From assembly GCA_018223125.1 (NCBI GenBank), contig JAAEZA010000036.1:1-44948 (forward strand): DNA of 44,948 nucleotides, written 5' to 3'. How positions within the stretch are numbered: the stretch's first letter is position 1; each line of letters begins with the position of its first letter. The position numbers were made by a program, and so were the translations under genes. Of the stretch, positions 36,922 to 44,948 are shown one piece after another. Under the pieces are notes generated by a model. The model had not been told where the DNA came from. It searched no databases and saw nothing but the letters and a program-made list of their open reading frames with translations. Source of the DNA: Paracoccaceae bacterium. GTDB taxonomy: Bacteria; Pseudomonadota; Alphaproteobacteria; Rhodobacterales; Rhodobacteraceae.

Positions 36922-38319
36922 TTATGCCAGTGATGGTAGCCACAGCACGATGGCGGGGAAGGCCACCAGCAGCGCGATGGTCACACCATCCGCGATGAAA
37001 AAGGGTGTCACGCCTTTAAACACGTCCTGCACTGTCAGGTCGTCCCGCACACCGGCGACAACGAAACAGTTCAGGCCGATGGGCGGCGTGATCAGGCAGA
37101 ACTCCGCCATTTTCACCACCAGTATCCCGAACCAGATGCCACACATGGTGCCGGACATGCCAAAAGCACTATCCGCCGCCGAGACCATCTCTCCCCCGTT
37201 CAGCGCCATAACCGCCGGATAGGTAATCGGCAGCGTCAGCAGAAGCATCCCGATTGCATCCATGAACATGCCCAAAACGGCATACGCCAGCAGGATCAGC
37301 ACCAGCGTCAGCATCGGCGACTGGTCCAGAGAGGTGATCCAGTCCGAAAACGCATCCGGCAGTTTGGCAAAGCCAAGGAAACGCACATAGATCAGCACGC
37401 CCCAGATGATGGTAAAGATCATCACCGTCAGCTTGGCGGTCTCCAGCAGCGCGTCTTTCAGCTCTCCAAGGCGCATCCCGCGGTAAAGCGCCATCAGGAA
37501 GACGATGAATGCCCCGATCGCCCCCCCTTCTGTCGGGGTGCCCCATGCCTCGCCAAAGGGGTTGTAGACGAAGAAGATGATGACCACGACCACCAGCACA
37601 ATCGGCATGGCGGCTGGCAGGGATGCAAAACGCTGCCCCCATGTGAACCCCCGCACCGGCGGGCCAACAGTTTTGAAACCGACCGCGATGCTGACGATCA
37701 GAACGGCATAGACAATGGCCGAAAACACACCAGGCACAAAGCCGGCCAGCAACAGCTTGCCCACATCCTGTTCGACGATAATCGCGTAGATCACAAGAAT
37801 GGCCGATGGCGGGATGAGAGAGGCCAGCGTGCCCCCCGCCGCAACCACACCGGCGGCGAACTGCTTGTTATAGCCGATCTTCAGCATCTCGGGGATGGCG
37901 ATCCGCGCAAACACCGCAGCCGTTGCAACAGACGCACCGGACACTGCCGCAAACCCTGCGGTCGCAAAAACCGTGGCGACAGCCAGACCGCCCGGCACCC
38001 ATGCAATCCAGCGTTTGGCCGCCTCGAACAGAGCTGTGGTAAGTTTGGCGTAATAGGCCAGATAACCGATCAGAATGAACACAGGTATCAGGCTCAGGAC
38101 TTGGGAACTGACCTTGGAATGGGGCACTTGCCCCGCGATCTTGACGCTGATCTGCAAGGCTTTGCCAAAGCGGGCGGGATCATAGTCAAACCCGTTCCAG
38201 CGCAGCCAGACCAGCCCGAGAAAACCGGCAAGGGCTGCCGCAAACGCCACCCGCATCCCGAGCACAACAAGAACCAGCATACCGCCGGTGGTCCACAGGC
38301 CTATGGTAATATTATCCAT
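36922..38319 (-). CDS. dctM: TRAP transporter large permease (DctM-like)
   Basis: The 465-residue protein is a twelve-or-so helix membrane protein of the DctM/TRAP large-subunit family, with 'SLIPPSAILVIYAII', 'GVFSAIVYAVLIVS' and 'MLLLTLPITYPAVMALNGG'. It forms the Na+-driven pore. It begins one base before the end of dctQ, so the two are coupled. Substrate unknown. Confidence 0.93.
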   Translation of the reverse strand: MDNITIGLWTTGGMLVLVVLGMRVAFAAALAGFLGLVWLRWNGFDYDPARFGKALQISVKIAGQVPHSKVSSQVLSLIPVFILIGYLAYYAKLTTALFEAAKRWIAWVPGGLAVATVFATAGFAAVSGASVATAAVFARIAIPEMLKIGYNKQFAAGVVAAGGTLASLIPPSAILVIYAIIVEQDVGKLLLAGFVPGVFSAIVYAVLIVSIAVGFKTVGPPVRGFTWGQRFASLPAAMPIVLVVVVIIFFVYNPFGEAWGTPTEGGAIGAFIVFLMALYRGMRLGELKDALLETAKLTVMIFTIIWGVLIYVRFLGFAKLPDAFSDWITSLDQSPMLTLVLILLAYAVLGMFMDAIGMLLLTLPITYPAVMALNGGEMVSAADSAFGMSGTMCGIWFGILVVKMAEFCLITPPIGLNCFVVAGVRDDLTVQDVFKGVTPFFIADGVTIALLVAFPAIVLWLPSLA

Positions 38320-38948
38320 CAGTCATGCCCTTCCAGCTGGGCCGCTTCCGCGCGGGCCTGTTCTTCAACGGACAGCACCAGAGGCACCGCCACAGGATGC
38401 TCAAGCCCCAGAATAAAAGCGCGGCCATAGCCGACCGCCTGTAGCGCAAGACGCACGCAAAGCACCGCGAAAGCAATCGGCACGATAAGCTTGCTCGGCC
38501 AGATCGGCAGGCCGATGTCGATGGAACTGTCACGGCTCCACAGCGGTTTTGTCAGATCAAAGCTGCGGTCAAAATGGGCCCAAGCCCCCCAGACCAGTGC
38601 CACCATCAGCACCAGCATGATAACAACCGTCAGAAACTCTATCAGCCAGAGCACGCGCCCTTTCAGCGCCGCCACCACGATGTCCATACGGATGTGGGTG
38701 CCGTCCCGCTGTACATAAGACACGCCCATGATCGCGATCAGCGGCATGGCGGCTTCGATATAGTCCACGTATCCTGACAGGGGACTGTTGAAAAACTTGC
38801 GCCCGATCACCGAATAGGCTGCAAGAAACATCAGTGAGAACACCGCAATCCCGCTGATCAATGCGCAAAACCGTTCGATTGGCAGCAGCATACTGTCCAA
38901 CCGGCTTAGAAGGCTATCGTCCTGAAGGACGGATGCCGAAGACGCCAT
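38319..38948 (-). CDS. dctQ: TRAP transporter small permease (DctQ-like)
   Basis: The 209-residue protein has four hydrophobic segments and the family pattern near 'SPLSGYVDYIEAAMPLIAI' and 'RDGTHIRMDIVVAALKG'. It is the small membrane partner of DctM. The hairpin at 38974-39001 lies in the 75-bp gap between the binding-protein gene and this gene. Confidence 0.9.
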   Translation of the reverse strand: MASSASVLQDDSLLSRLDSMLLPIERFCALISGIAVFSLMFLAAYSVIGRKFFNSPLSGYVDYIEAAMPLIAIMGVSYVQRDGTHIRMDIVVAALKGRVLWLIEFLTVVIMLVLMVALVWGAWAHFDRSFDLTKPLWSRDSSIDIGLPIWPSKLIVPIAFAVLCVRLALQAVGYGRAFILGLEHPVAVPLVLSVEEQARAEAAQLEGHD

Positions 38949-38973
38949 AAGAGACCTCCGCCAAAGTTGAAAA

Positions 38974-39001
38974 TGGCCGCCCCCTTAGCAGGGGACGGCC
39001 G
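38974..39001 (-). terminator. Intercistronic hairpin between dctP and dctQ
   Basis: Arms of nine paired bases with one bulged A (38975-38983 with 38991-39000) are followed on the minus strand by ATTTTC. It probably attenuates transcription so that more binding protein than permease is made. Confidence 0.7.
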
Positions 39002-39023
39002 TGAAATTAGCTAGAAAGCGTGC

Positions 39024-40040
39024 TTAGTTACCGGCGCGCTTTTTTTCCAGTGTTTCGACAACAAGGTCATAAAGCTCCTGACCGGGCAGGTTCTGGGCTT
39101 CCATGTCGGCAATCCACTCTGCACGGATCGGATCAGCCGCCTTGGCGCGGAAAGCGGCCAGTTCCTCTTCAGCGATCATGACCTTCTCAACGTTCTTTTC
39201 GGCCAGAACCTCATCCCATTTGGCAAGAAGTTTGCCATAGTTTTCAAGGTAGTAGGCAATGGATTCATCCACAGAACTGTCCAGCGCCTCGCGGTGTTCA
39301 TCAGACAGCCCCTCATACGCGTCGATGTTCACCACGATCGGGCAGTTCACAGTGCCCGGGTTCAGGTTGGCTGTCCACCATGTCGCCTGATTGATCGTGC
39401 CAAATGACAGATGCGCGTGCTGGGCGAAGGCCACTGTGTCAACCACACCGGATTCCATGGCCTGATAGGCTTCGGCAGAAGTCACGGAGGTTGGCACGGC
39501 ACCCACCGCTTCGAACGCTTTACCCAGCCCGCCGGTTGCGCGGACCCGCATACCTTCGAAATCGGCCAGCGTGGTACGAGGCTCGCCTGTGCCAACAATG
39601 TTATATTGCGGCATTGGCGAAGTCATCAGCAGCTTGGCGTTCCACTGTGCCATTTCTTCCTGCACGGCCGGATGGGCATAAACCGCATGGCTTACAGCGA
39701 CTTCTTCTTCCAGATTGGAGACCCCGATGAACGGCAGTTCAAGAACAGTGATGGTGCGGTTCTTGTCACGGTGATAACCGGCACAGAATTGCGCCATTTC
39801 GAACGCGCCAATCGAAATACCATCAAGGTTTTCGCGGTTTTTGGACAGGCCGCCATAGGACACGTTCATGGTGAAATCGCCATTGGTTTTCTCTGCAACC
39901 AGTTCGGCAAGCTTTTCAACATGTTCGGTAAAGGCGCGGCGTTTGCCCCAGACAGAAACATTCCACTCTTCCGCGAAACCTTCGGATGCGATGCTTGCTG
40001 CCAGCGCGCTCAGCGCCAGTGTTTTAAGACCATTTTTCAT
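39024..40040 (-). CDS. dctP: TRAP transporter solute-binding protein (DctP-like)
   Basis: The 338-residue protein from ATG 40040 has RBS 'ggagga' and a signal peptide ending near 'GFA' (about residue 21). It shows the TRAP family arginine motif in 'FEGMRVRATGG', which binds the ligand carboxylate, and 'AMESGVVDTVAF'. It delivers an organic acid to DctQM in the periplasm. Ligand unknown. Confidence 0.92.
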   Translation of the reverse strand: MKNGLKTLALSALAASIASEGFAEEWNVSVWGKRRAFTEHVEKLAELVAEKTNGDFTMNVSYGGLSKNRENLDGISIGAFEMAQFCAGYHRDKNRTITVLELPFIGVSNLEEEVAVSHAVYAHPAVQEEMAQWNAKLLMTSPMPQYNIVGTGEPRTTLADFEGMRVRATGGLGKAFEAVGAVPTSVTSAEAYQAMESGVVDTVAFAQHAHLSFGTINQATWWTANLNPGTVNCPIVVNIDAYEGLSDEHREALDSSVDESIAYYLENYGKLLAKWDEVLAEKNVEKVMIAEEELAAFRAKAADPIRAEWIADMEAQNLPGQELYDLVVETLEKKRAGN

Positions 40041-40340
40041 GGTTTCCTCCCAAATTGCTCCCCGTTGGTGGGGATTGTGCCTGCAGATTAGCGAAACTTC
40101 GTCCGATTCCCTATGGCGAATTTCCCGCATTGGCCTAAAAACCCGGATCGCGCGATACTTGCGCTTGATTTGTGTAATGGCCACAATAGATGATTAAATT
40201 ATAGGCACTTAACCCGTTTCAGGACGCCCCGACCCGGCAGAGTGTCCGACACAACAGTTGCCCCACCGCGGGGGATTACGTATTAAAACCAAAGGCCCGC
40301 ACGCCAGCCGACGCCTTTGGCGAATCTGACAGAGGAATTC
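40041..40340. other. Divergent regulatory region between dctP and the M48 gene
   Basis: It holds a perfect -10-like TATAAT on the minus strand (40203-40198) for dctP. An 8-bp perfect inverted repeat, CCAAAGGC/GCCTTTGG (40289-40296 with 40313-40320), lies just before the M48 start. No gene is seen. Confidence 0.5.
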
Positions 40341-41075
40341 ATGCGCAAACTGATCGCCGCCGCCGCCACAGCCCTACTGGGTGCCTGTACCTCGACGACA
40401 GATCCTGTCCCCCAACAAAGCGCGGCGCCGGTTGCCATGCGCGACACACAATCAAGCGTCAGGGACTATTACCGCGTCGCAGCACGCGTCGAACCGGTGG
40501 CAGAATCCGTCTGCCGCTCCTTTCATGCCGACAAACCCCGGGGCTTTTGCGATTTTCAGGTCAAGGTTAACACTGATCCCCGCCAACCGGCCAATGCCTA
40601 TCAGACGATCGGTGCGGACGGGCGGCCTGTTATAACCTTCAACGTCAATATGTTGCGCAGCTTCCGGAACGATCACGAAATCGCTTTCGTATTCGGCCAT
40701 GAAGCAGGCCACCAGATTGCCCGCCACATTGAACAGACACAGGCCAACCAGCTTGCCGGTGCCGTGCTCGGCGGTATTTTGGTCGCCGTCGGAGGCGGTG
40801 ATGCGCGGGTTGGCGTGGACATCGGCGGTGCCATTGGCGGGCGCAGCTACTCCAAGAAATTCGAACTGGAAGCAGATACCATAGCCGCCCATATCGCGGA
40901 TCGCGCAGGCTATAATGCAGCCATTGGCGCAAGAACGTTCGAACGCACACGCGGGTCTTCAGCCCTGCTGGCAACCCATCCACCTTCCACACAAAGGATC
41001 TCACAAGTGGCACGCACCATTCAAACCATCAATACCGCTAAATCCCAAGGCGGCCGCGCGCCGGTTGCATGGTGA
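40341..41075 (+). CDS. M48-family zinc metalloprotease lipoprotein
   Basis: The 244-residue protein starts at ATG 40341 behind 'agagga'. Lipobox 'LLGAC' puts the acylated residue at Cys16. The active site is 'HEAGH' (120-124), with a third ligand in 'ELEAD' (Glu177). Related proteins such as LoiP are periplasmic, membrane-linked quality-control proteases. The gamma-glutamylcyclotransferase-like gene follows four bases after the stop. Confidence 0.9.
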   Translation: MRKLIAAAATALLGACTSTTDPVPQQSAAPVAMRDTQSSVRDYYRVAARVEPVAESVCRSFHADKPRGFCDFQVKVNTDPRQPANAYQTIGADGRPVITFNVNMLRSFRNDHEIAFVFGHEAGHQIARHIEQTQANQLAGAVLGGILVAVGGGDARVGVDIGGAIGGRSYSKKFELEADTIAAHIADRAGYNAAIGARTFERTRGSSALLATHPPSTQRISQVARTIQTINTAKSQGGRAPVAW

Positions 41076-41079
41076 TCAA

Positions 41080-41628
41080 GTGACCGGCAGTTTTTTCGGG
41101 TACGGATCGCTCGTCAATGCGGGCACCCATAGTTATCAGAACCTGCGCCCGACCACGCTGAAAGGCTGGCGGCGGCACTGGGTACAATCTTCACAGCGGG
41201 ACGTGGCTTTCCTGAGCGTGACACCCGATCCGCTGTCGTCCATTTCCGGACTGGTGGCCGATGTGGGCGATATCGGCTGGGAGGCACTGGACCTGCGGGA
41301 AGCCGCCTATGACCGGCTGGTGCTGGATGTGGAACCGCTCAGCGGTGTGGCAATGTATAAGGCCAGCGCGGCGGCAGTGTCCCTTAAAAACCTGAACCAG
41401 CCCATCCTGCTCTCATATCTCGATTGCGTGGTGCAGGGGTTTCATCAGGTGTTCGGCACGGATGGGGTTCGGGATTTTTTCCGCTCTACCAGCGGCTGGG
41501 ACACGCCAATCCTGAATGACCGCGCAACGCCGCTTTACCCCCGCGCCGGTATTCTGTCCGATGCACAAACCGCGCTTGTGGACGATCACATCCATCAGGT
41601 CGGCGCAAGGGTGATCGCCCCGACCTGA
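41080..41628 (+). CDS. Gamma-glutamylcyclotransferase-like (GGCT/AIG2 fold) protein
   Basis: The 182-residue protein is read from GTG 41080, the first in-frame start after the protease stop. Its 'FFGYGSLVN' opening is the GGCT-fold signature (FxYGSL) that binds the gamma-glutamyl moiety. A later acid, in 'VLDVEPLSGVAMY', may be catalytic. Substrate unknown. The start lacks a strong SD and may depend on the upstream gene being translated. Confidence 0.78.
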   Translation: MTGSFFGYGSLVNAGTHSYQNLRPTTLKGWRRHWVQSSQRDVAFLSVTPDPLSSISGLVADVGDIGWEALDLREAAYDRLVLDVEPLSGVAMYKASAAAVSLKNLNQPILLSYLDCVVQGFHQVFGTDGVRDFFRSTSGWDTPILNDRATPLYPRAGILSDAQTALVDDHIHQVGARVIAPT

Positions 41629-41657
41629 CCCTTAAACGGGCCGGTCGGGCACAAAAA

Positions 41658-42974
41658 TCAGAGCCGGTGTTTTTGCAGCAGCGGCATCAGCTTGGACATA
41701 TCGGGACCGTGCTCCATCCCTGTCAGCGCCTTGCGCAGCGGCATGAACAGCCCCCGCCCCTTGCGCCCTGTGGCCTCTTTTACAGCCGTCGTCCAGCTTT
41801 TCCAGCTGTCCCCGTCCCAGGGCTGTGCAGGAAGCAGGTCTTTGGCCGTGGCCACAAAATCCGCATCCTCGGCATCTACCAGCGGCGCGGCACCGTCACG
41901 GCACAGCGCCCACCAGTCTGCAATACCGGCACGGGTTGCAACATTCTCGCGGGCAACCTCCCAGAAAGCAGGCGCAATATCCGAAGGCACACCCAACTCT
42001 GCGAGCGACTGCTCCATTTCCCCATAAGGGAGTGCTGCCACCGCCTTGGCCGTCATCGGTCCCAAATCTGCCACATCGAATTTCGTCGGCGCAGAGCCGA
42101 ACTGAGACAGATCAAAGCCCTCAATCAGCTCTTCCATCGAACTGCGCAACTCCACTGGTTCATTCGCACCAAGCCGCGCCATCAGCGACAACAGCGCCAT
42201 CGGCTCGATCCCTTGCGCGCGCAAATCCCGAAGCGCCAGCGTGCCAAGCCGCTTGGACAGCGCCTCGCCTTGCGGACCTGTAAGCAGCGAATGGTGCGCA
42301 AAGGCGGGAACAGAACCGCCCAGCGCCTCGATTATCTGGATCTGCGTGGCCGTGTTGGTTACGTGATCGGACCCGCGCACCACATGGGTGATACCGAAAT
42401 CCACATCATCACAGACCGACGCCAGCGTGTACAAGAACTGCCCGTCGCCACGGATCAGCACCGGATCGGACACAGAGGCCGCATCAATGGACAAATCGCC
42501 CAGAATACCGTCCTTCCATTCAATCCGTTCCTGATCCAGCTTGAAGCGCCAGTGACCGCTGCGTTCTGCCCGCAGCGCGTCTTTTTCTGCCTCGCTCAAC
42601 GCAAGGGCTGCGCGGTCATACACCGGCGGCTTGCCCATGTTCAGCTGTTTCTTGCGCTTCAGGTCCAGTTCGACAGGCGTCTCGAAACACTCGTAAAACC
42701 GGCCTGCTGCGCGCAACTCGTCCGCCGCAGCATTATAACGGTCCAGCCGCTCTGACTGGCGTTCCATCCTGTCCCATGTCAGGCCCAGCCATTCCAGATC
42801 TTCCTGAATGCCATCCGCATATTCCTGTGTAGAGCGTTCGGGATCCGTATCGTCAAGACGCAGGATAAACTGCCCCCCCTGCTTGCGGGCGATCAGATAG
42901 TTGAACAGCGCGGTACGCAGGTTTCCTACGTGCAGGAAACCGGTCGGGGACGGGGCAAAACGGGTGACAGTCAT
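41658..42974 (-). CDS. gltX: Glutamyl-tRNA synthetase, short form
   Basis: The 438-residue enzyme has the class I signature 'PSPTGFLHVGNLRTALFNY' (HIGH-like HVGN) and the KMSKS-like 'LSKRLG'. It charges tRNA with glutamate. Rhodobacterales usually have a second GltX; which paralogue this is cannot be told here. Its ATG overlaps by ATGA the stop of an open frame at 42971 (see findings). Confidence 0.95.
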   Translation of the reverse strand: MTVTRFAPSPTGFLHVGNLRTALFNYLIARKQGGQFILRLDDTDPERSTQEYADGIQEDLEWLGLTWDRMERQSERLDRYNAAADELRAAGRFYECFETPVELDLKRKKQLNMGKPPVYDRAALALSEAEKDALRAERSGHWRFKLDQERIEWKDGILGDLSIDAASVSDPVLIRGDGQFLYTLASVCDDVDFGITHVVRGSDHVTNTATQIQIIEALGGSVPAFAHHSLLTGPQGEALSKRLGTLALRDLRAQGIEPMALLSLMARLGANEPVELRSSMEELIEGFDLSQFGSAPTKFDVADLGPMTAKAVAALPYGEMEQSLAELGVPSDIAPAFWEVARENVATRAGIADWWALCRDGAAPLVDAEDADFVATAKDLLPAQPWDGDSWKSWTTAVKEATGRKGRGLFMPLRKALTGMEHGPDMSKLMPLLQKHRL

Positions 42975-43124
42975 CTGGCTTTTACCTTCGAAAGAATTCT
43001 GCGCCCCTCATACAGCGCCAATACCCAAAGGCCAAGGGCGAAGGCCGTTAACGAATATGTAAAGAAAAGGTTAAAGTTCCCGATCCGTTCTGCTACATCG
43101 CATTCGGGGATCGAGGAGTGGACA

Positions 43125-43766
43125 ATGATAAGAGCATTGATCGCACTGGCCTGCCTTTGTGCGCCAGTTGCTGCGGATAATTTGCGCATTGTAGACGGGG
43201 ATACGCTGGATATCGGGGGCATCCGCTACCGGATCAACGGGATAGACGCACCCGAAGCAGGGCAGAAGTGCAAAACGGATACCGGCAGGGATTGGGCCTG
43301 CGGCAGTGCGGCAACCGATGCGCTCTACGCGTTGACACGGGGAAAAACCGTCACCTGTCAGGAACTTGCCACCGATGGCTACGGCCGCATCGTCGCGCGC
43401 TGTTATGCCGGTTCAACCGATCTCGCCCGCGAAATGGTGGCACAGGGCATGGCCTGGGCCTTTCTGAAATTTTCGGACGAATATGAAGCTGTGCAGGACA
43501 GGGCGAAATCCCGCAGGCGCGGCATCTGGCAGGCGGACTCCCAAACCCCGTGGGACTATCGCGCGGCCCGATGGGAAGTGGCTGCGCAAAAAGCGCCGAA
43601 AGGCTGTGCCATTAAGGGGAACATTTCTGCCAAGGGTAAAATTTACCATGCACCGTGGTCGCCGTGGTACAGCCGCACCAAAATCTCAACCGCAAAAGGC
43701 GAACGCTGGTTTTGCGACGAAGCCGAAGCAGTGGCCGCAGGCTGGCGCGCGCCCTATTGGAAGTAA
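43125..43766 (+). CDS. Secreted thermonuclease-family (SNase) protein
   Basis: The 213-residue protein starts at ATG 43125 with SD 'gaggag'; a longer frame from 42930 is not supported. The signal peptide ends near 'VAA' (about residue 17). SNase motifs are 'VDGDTL' (23-28), 'INGIDAPE' (37-44) and 'DGYGRIVARC', giving Ca2+ and catalytic residues. The Cys-bearing C-terminal domain ('GERWFCDEAEAVAAGW') is the common alphaproteobacterial tail. It probably cuts extracellular nucleic acid. Confidence 0.92.
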   Translation: MIRALIALACLCAPVAADNLRIVDGDTLDIGGIRYRINGIDAPEAGQKCKTDTGRDWACGSAATDALYALTRGKTVTCQELATDGYGRIVARCYAGSTDLAREMVAQGMAWAFLKFSDEYEAVQDRAKSRRRGIWQADSQTPWDYRAARWEVAAQKAPKGCAIKGNISAKGKIYHAPWSPWYSRTKISTAKGERWFCDEAEAVAAGWRAPYWK

Positions 43767-43812
43767 CCGCGCACGCCATATCCATTTTCGTCAAATATCC
43801 CCGCGCGGAGCG

Positions 43813-44948
43813 CTAGGTCTCGGCCCCGCTGTTATCACGCCAGCGGTTCACAATCGGATAGCGCCGGTCCATCCAGAAGGCGCGGTGGGTCAGGCGTGGA
43901 CCCGGGGCAGACTGGAAGCGTTTGTATTCGGAAATATACACCAGATGCTCGATCCGCTTGACCACAGCGCGGTCAAACCCGAGCGAAACAATCTCGGCCA
44001 CTGACAGATCCTGATCCACCAGCAGTTCCAGTATCGCGTCGAGTTGCTCGTATTCCGGCAGGCTGTCGGAATCCTTCTGATCCTCCCGCAGTTCGGCGCT
44101 CGGCGGTTTGTCGATGATATTCACCGGAATGACAGCGCCTTCCGGCCCCTTCATCCAGTCGCGGTGGTTGGCATTGCGCCAGCGGCAGCTTTCAAACACC
44201 CGCATTTTGTAAAGGTCTTTGATCGGGTTATACCCCCCCGCCATATCGCCGTAGATGGTGGCATAGCCGACCGCGACCTCTGACTTGTTACCGGTGGTCA
44301 GCAACATTTCCCCGAATTTGTTGGACAGGGACATCAACAGCAGGCCCCGCAGGCGGGACTGGATGTTTTCTTCTGTCACATCCGGTTCCAACCCTTCAAA
44401 GAAAGGCGCCAGTGTTTCGGTCACGGCACCACGGGCCGCCTTGATCGGAATGGTGTCCAGCCTCACCCCCAGATTGGCGGCCAGTTCAGCAGCATCGTCA
44501 AGACTGTCCTGCGCGGTATATTCGGACGGCAGCATCACGCAGCGCACGTTTTCCGCACCCAGCGCATCCACAGCAATCGTCGCAACAATGGCGGAATCAA
44601 TTCCGCCGGACAGCCCCAGCAGCACCTTTTTAAAGCCGGTCTTGCCCATATAATCCCGCAAGCCTTGCGTCATCACGCGGTAGTCCTGCTCCCATTCGTC
44701 CACCGGCACGATTTTCTCACCCTCGACCGCTTCCCAGCCTTCCGGTCCCTTTTCAAAATCCACATGGGCAATCGCCTCGTCGAACAGGGGCATTTGCAGC
44801 GCCAGCTTGCCGCCACGGTTCAATACAAAAGAACCGCCGTCAAACACCTGATCGTCCTGACCGCCCACCATGTTCAGATAGACCAGCGGCAGTTCGTTCT
44901 CGATCACGCGGGACACCATGGCAGAAAACCGCCGGTCGTATTTGTTGC
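43813..44948 (-). CDS. nadE: NAD+ synthase, glutamine-dependent (N-terminus outside window)
   Basis: The frame runs through to the window edge in phase ('NKYDRRFSAMVSRVIENELP'), so the visible 378 residues lack the start. The nitrilase-type glutaminase end is seen ('LVYLNMVGGQDDQVFDGG'). The NadE synthetase domain follows, with PP-loop 'SGGIDSA' and 'TGNKSEVAVGYATIYGD'. It amidates deamido-NAD+ to NAD+ using glutamine and ATP. Confidence 0.95.
   Translation of the reverse strand, partial: NKYDRRFSAMVSRVIENELPLVYLNMVGGQDDQVFDGGSFVLNRGGKLALQMPLFDEAIAHVDFEKGPEGWEAVEGEKIVPVDEWEQDYRVMTQGLRDYMGKTGFKKVLLGLSGGIDSAIVATIAVDALGAENVRCVMLPSEYTAQDSLDDAAELAANLGVRLDTIPIKAARGAVTETLAPFFEGLEPDVTEENIQSRLRGLLLMSLSNKFGEMLLTTGNKSEVAVGYATIYGDMAGGYNPIKDLYKMRVFESCRWRNANHRDWMKGPEGAVIPVNIIDKPPSAELREDQKDSDSLPEYEQLDAILELLVDQDLSVAEIVSLGFDRAVVKRIEHLVYISEYKRFQSAPGPRLTHRAFWMDRRYPIVNRWRDNSGAET

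Overview
The window reads as chromosome of an alphaproteobacterium of the order Rhodobacterales, most likely the marine Roseobacter group. This is inferred from gene content and order: DUF983 next to a NUDIX hydrolase, lgt-NDUFAF7-pgeF divergent from ubiK, an Hsp20-DUF1150 pair, a YjbH/YjbF pair, and a TauR-TauABC-Pta-SoeABC sulfonate locus. No rRNA, tRNA, CRISPR array, transposase, integrase or phage gene was seen. Both edges cut genes: an ECF sigma factor on the left and nadE on the right.

Region by region. 1-2.6 kb: an ECF sigma factor downstream of a secreted five-EF-hand protein (minus strand), then DUF983 and NUDIX genes (plus). 2.7-14.1 kb: a co-directional organosulfonate block. It holds a MocR/TauR regulator, the TauABC importer, Pta, and the SoeABC-type cytoplasmic sulfite dehydrogenase, with an alpha/beta hydrolase translationally coupled between soeA and soeB. 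Imported taurine-type sulfonates would yield acetyl phosphate (to acetyl-CoA by Pta) and sulfite (to sulfate by SoeABC). The desulfonating enzyme Xsc and the aminotransferase Tpa are not here. 14.2-16.3 kb: a membrane-bound LytTR regulator behind a repeat-rich 419-bp leader, and a DMT exporter. 16.4-19.6 kb: ubiK, lgt, an NDUFAF7-like methyltransferase and pgeF. 19.6-24 kb: a 28-codon gene in a structured transcript, an Lrp regulator divergent from trxB, and a bifunctional ATP sulfurylase/APS kinase whose reading frame is fused to an N-terminal MarR-like winged helix.

24-31 kb: a short hypothetical gene, Hsp20-DUF1150 with an RpoH-type promoter, a YdcH-like gene, purEK, a secreted lipase-like hydrolase, a DMT transporter, and groESL with a perfect CIRCE. 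31.2-36.9 kb: a surface/exopolysaccharide island in which two RTX calcium-binding proteins flank yjbH-yjbF. 36.9-40 kb: a DctPQM TRAP transporter. 40.3-44.9 kb: an M48 lipoprotein protease, a gamma-glutamylcyclotransferase-like protein, gltX, a secreted thermonuclease and nadE.

The most unusual items are the winged-helix/SAT/APS-kinase reading frame with a perfect 14-bp palindrome just upstream, the RTX-YjbH-YjbF-RTX island, the hydrolase inside the soe operon, and the 28-codon gene with its phased repeats. All identifications come from reading motifs and context; no database search was run.
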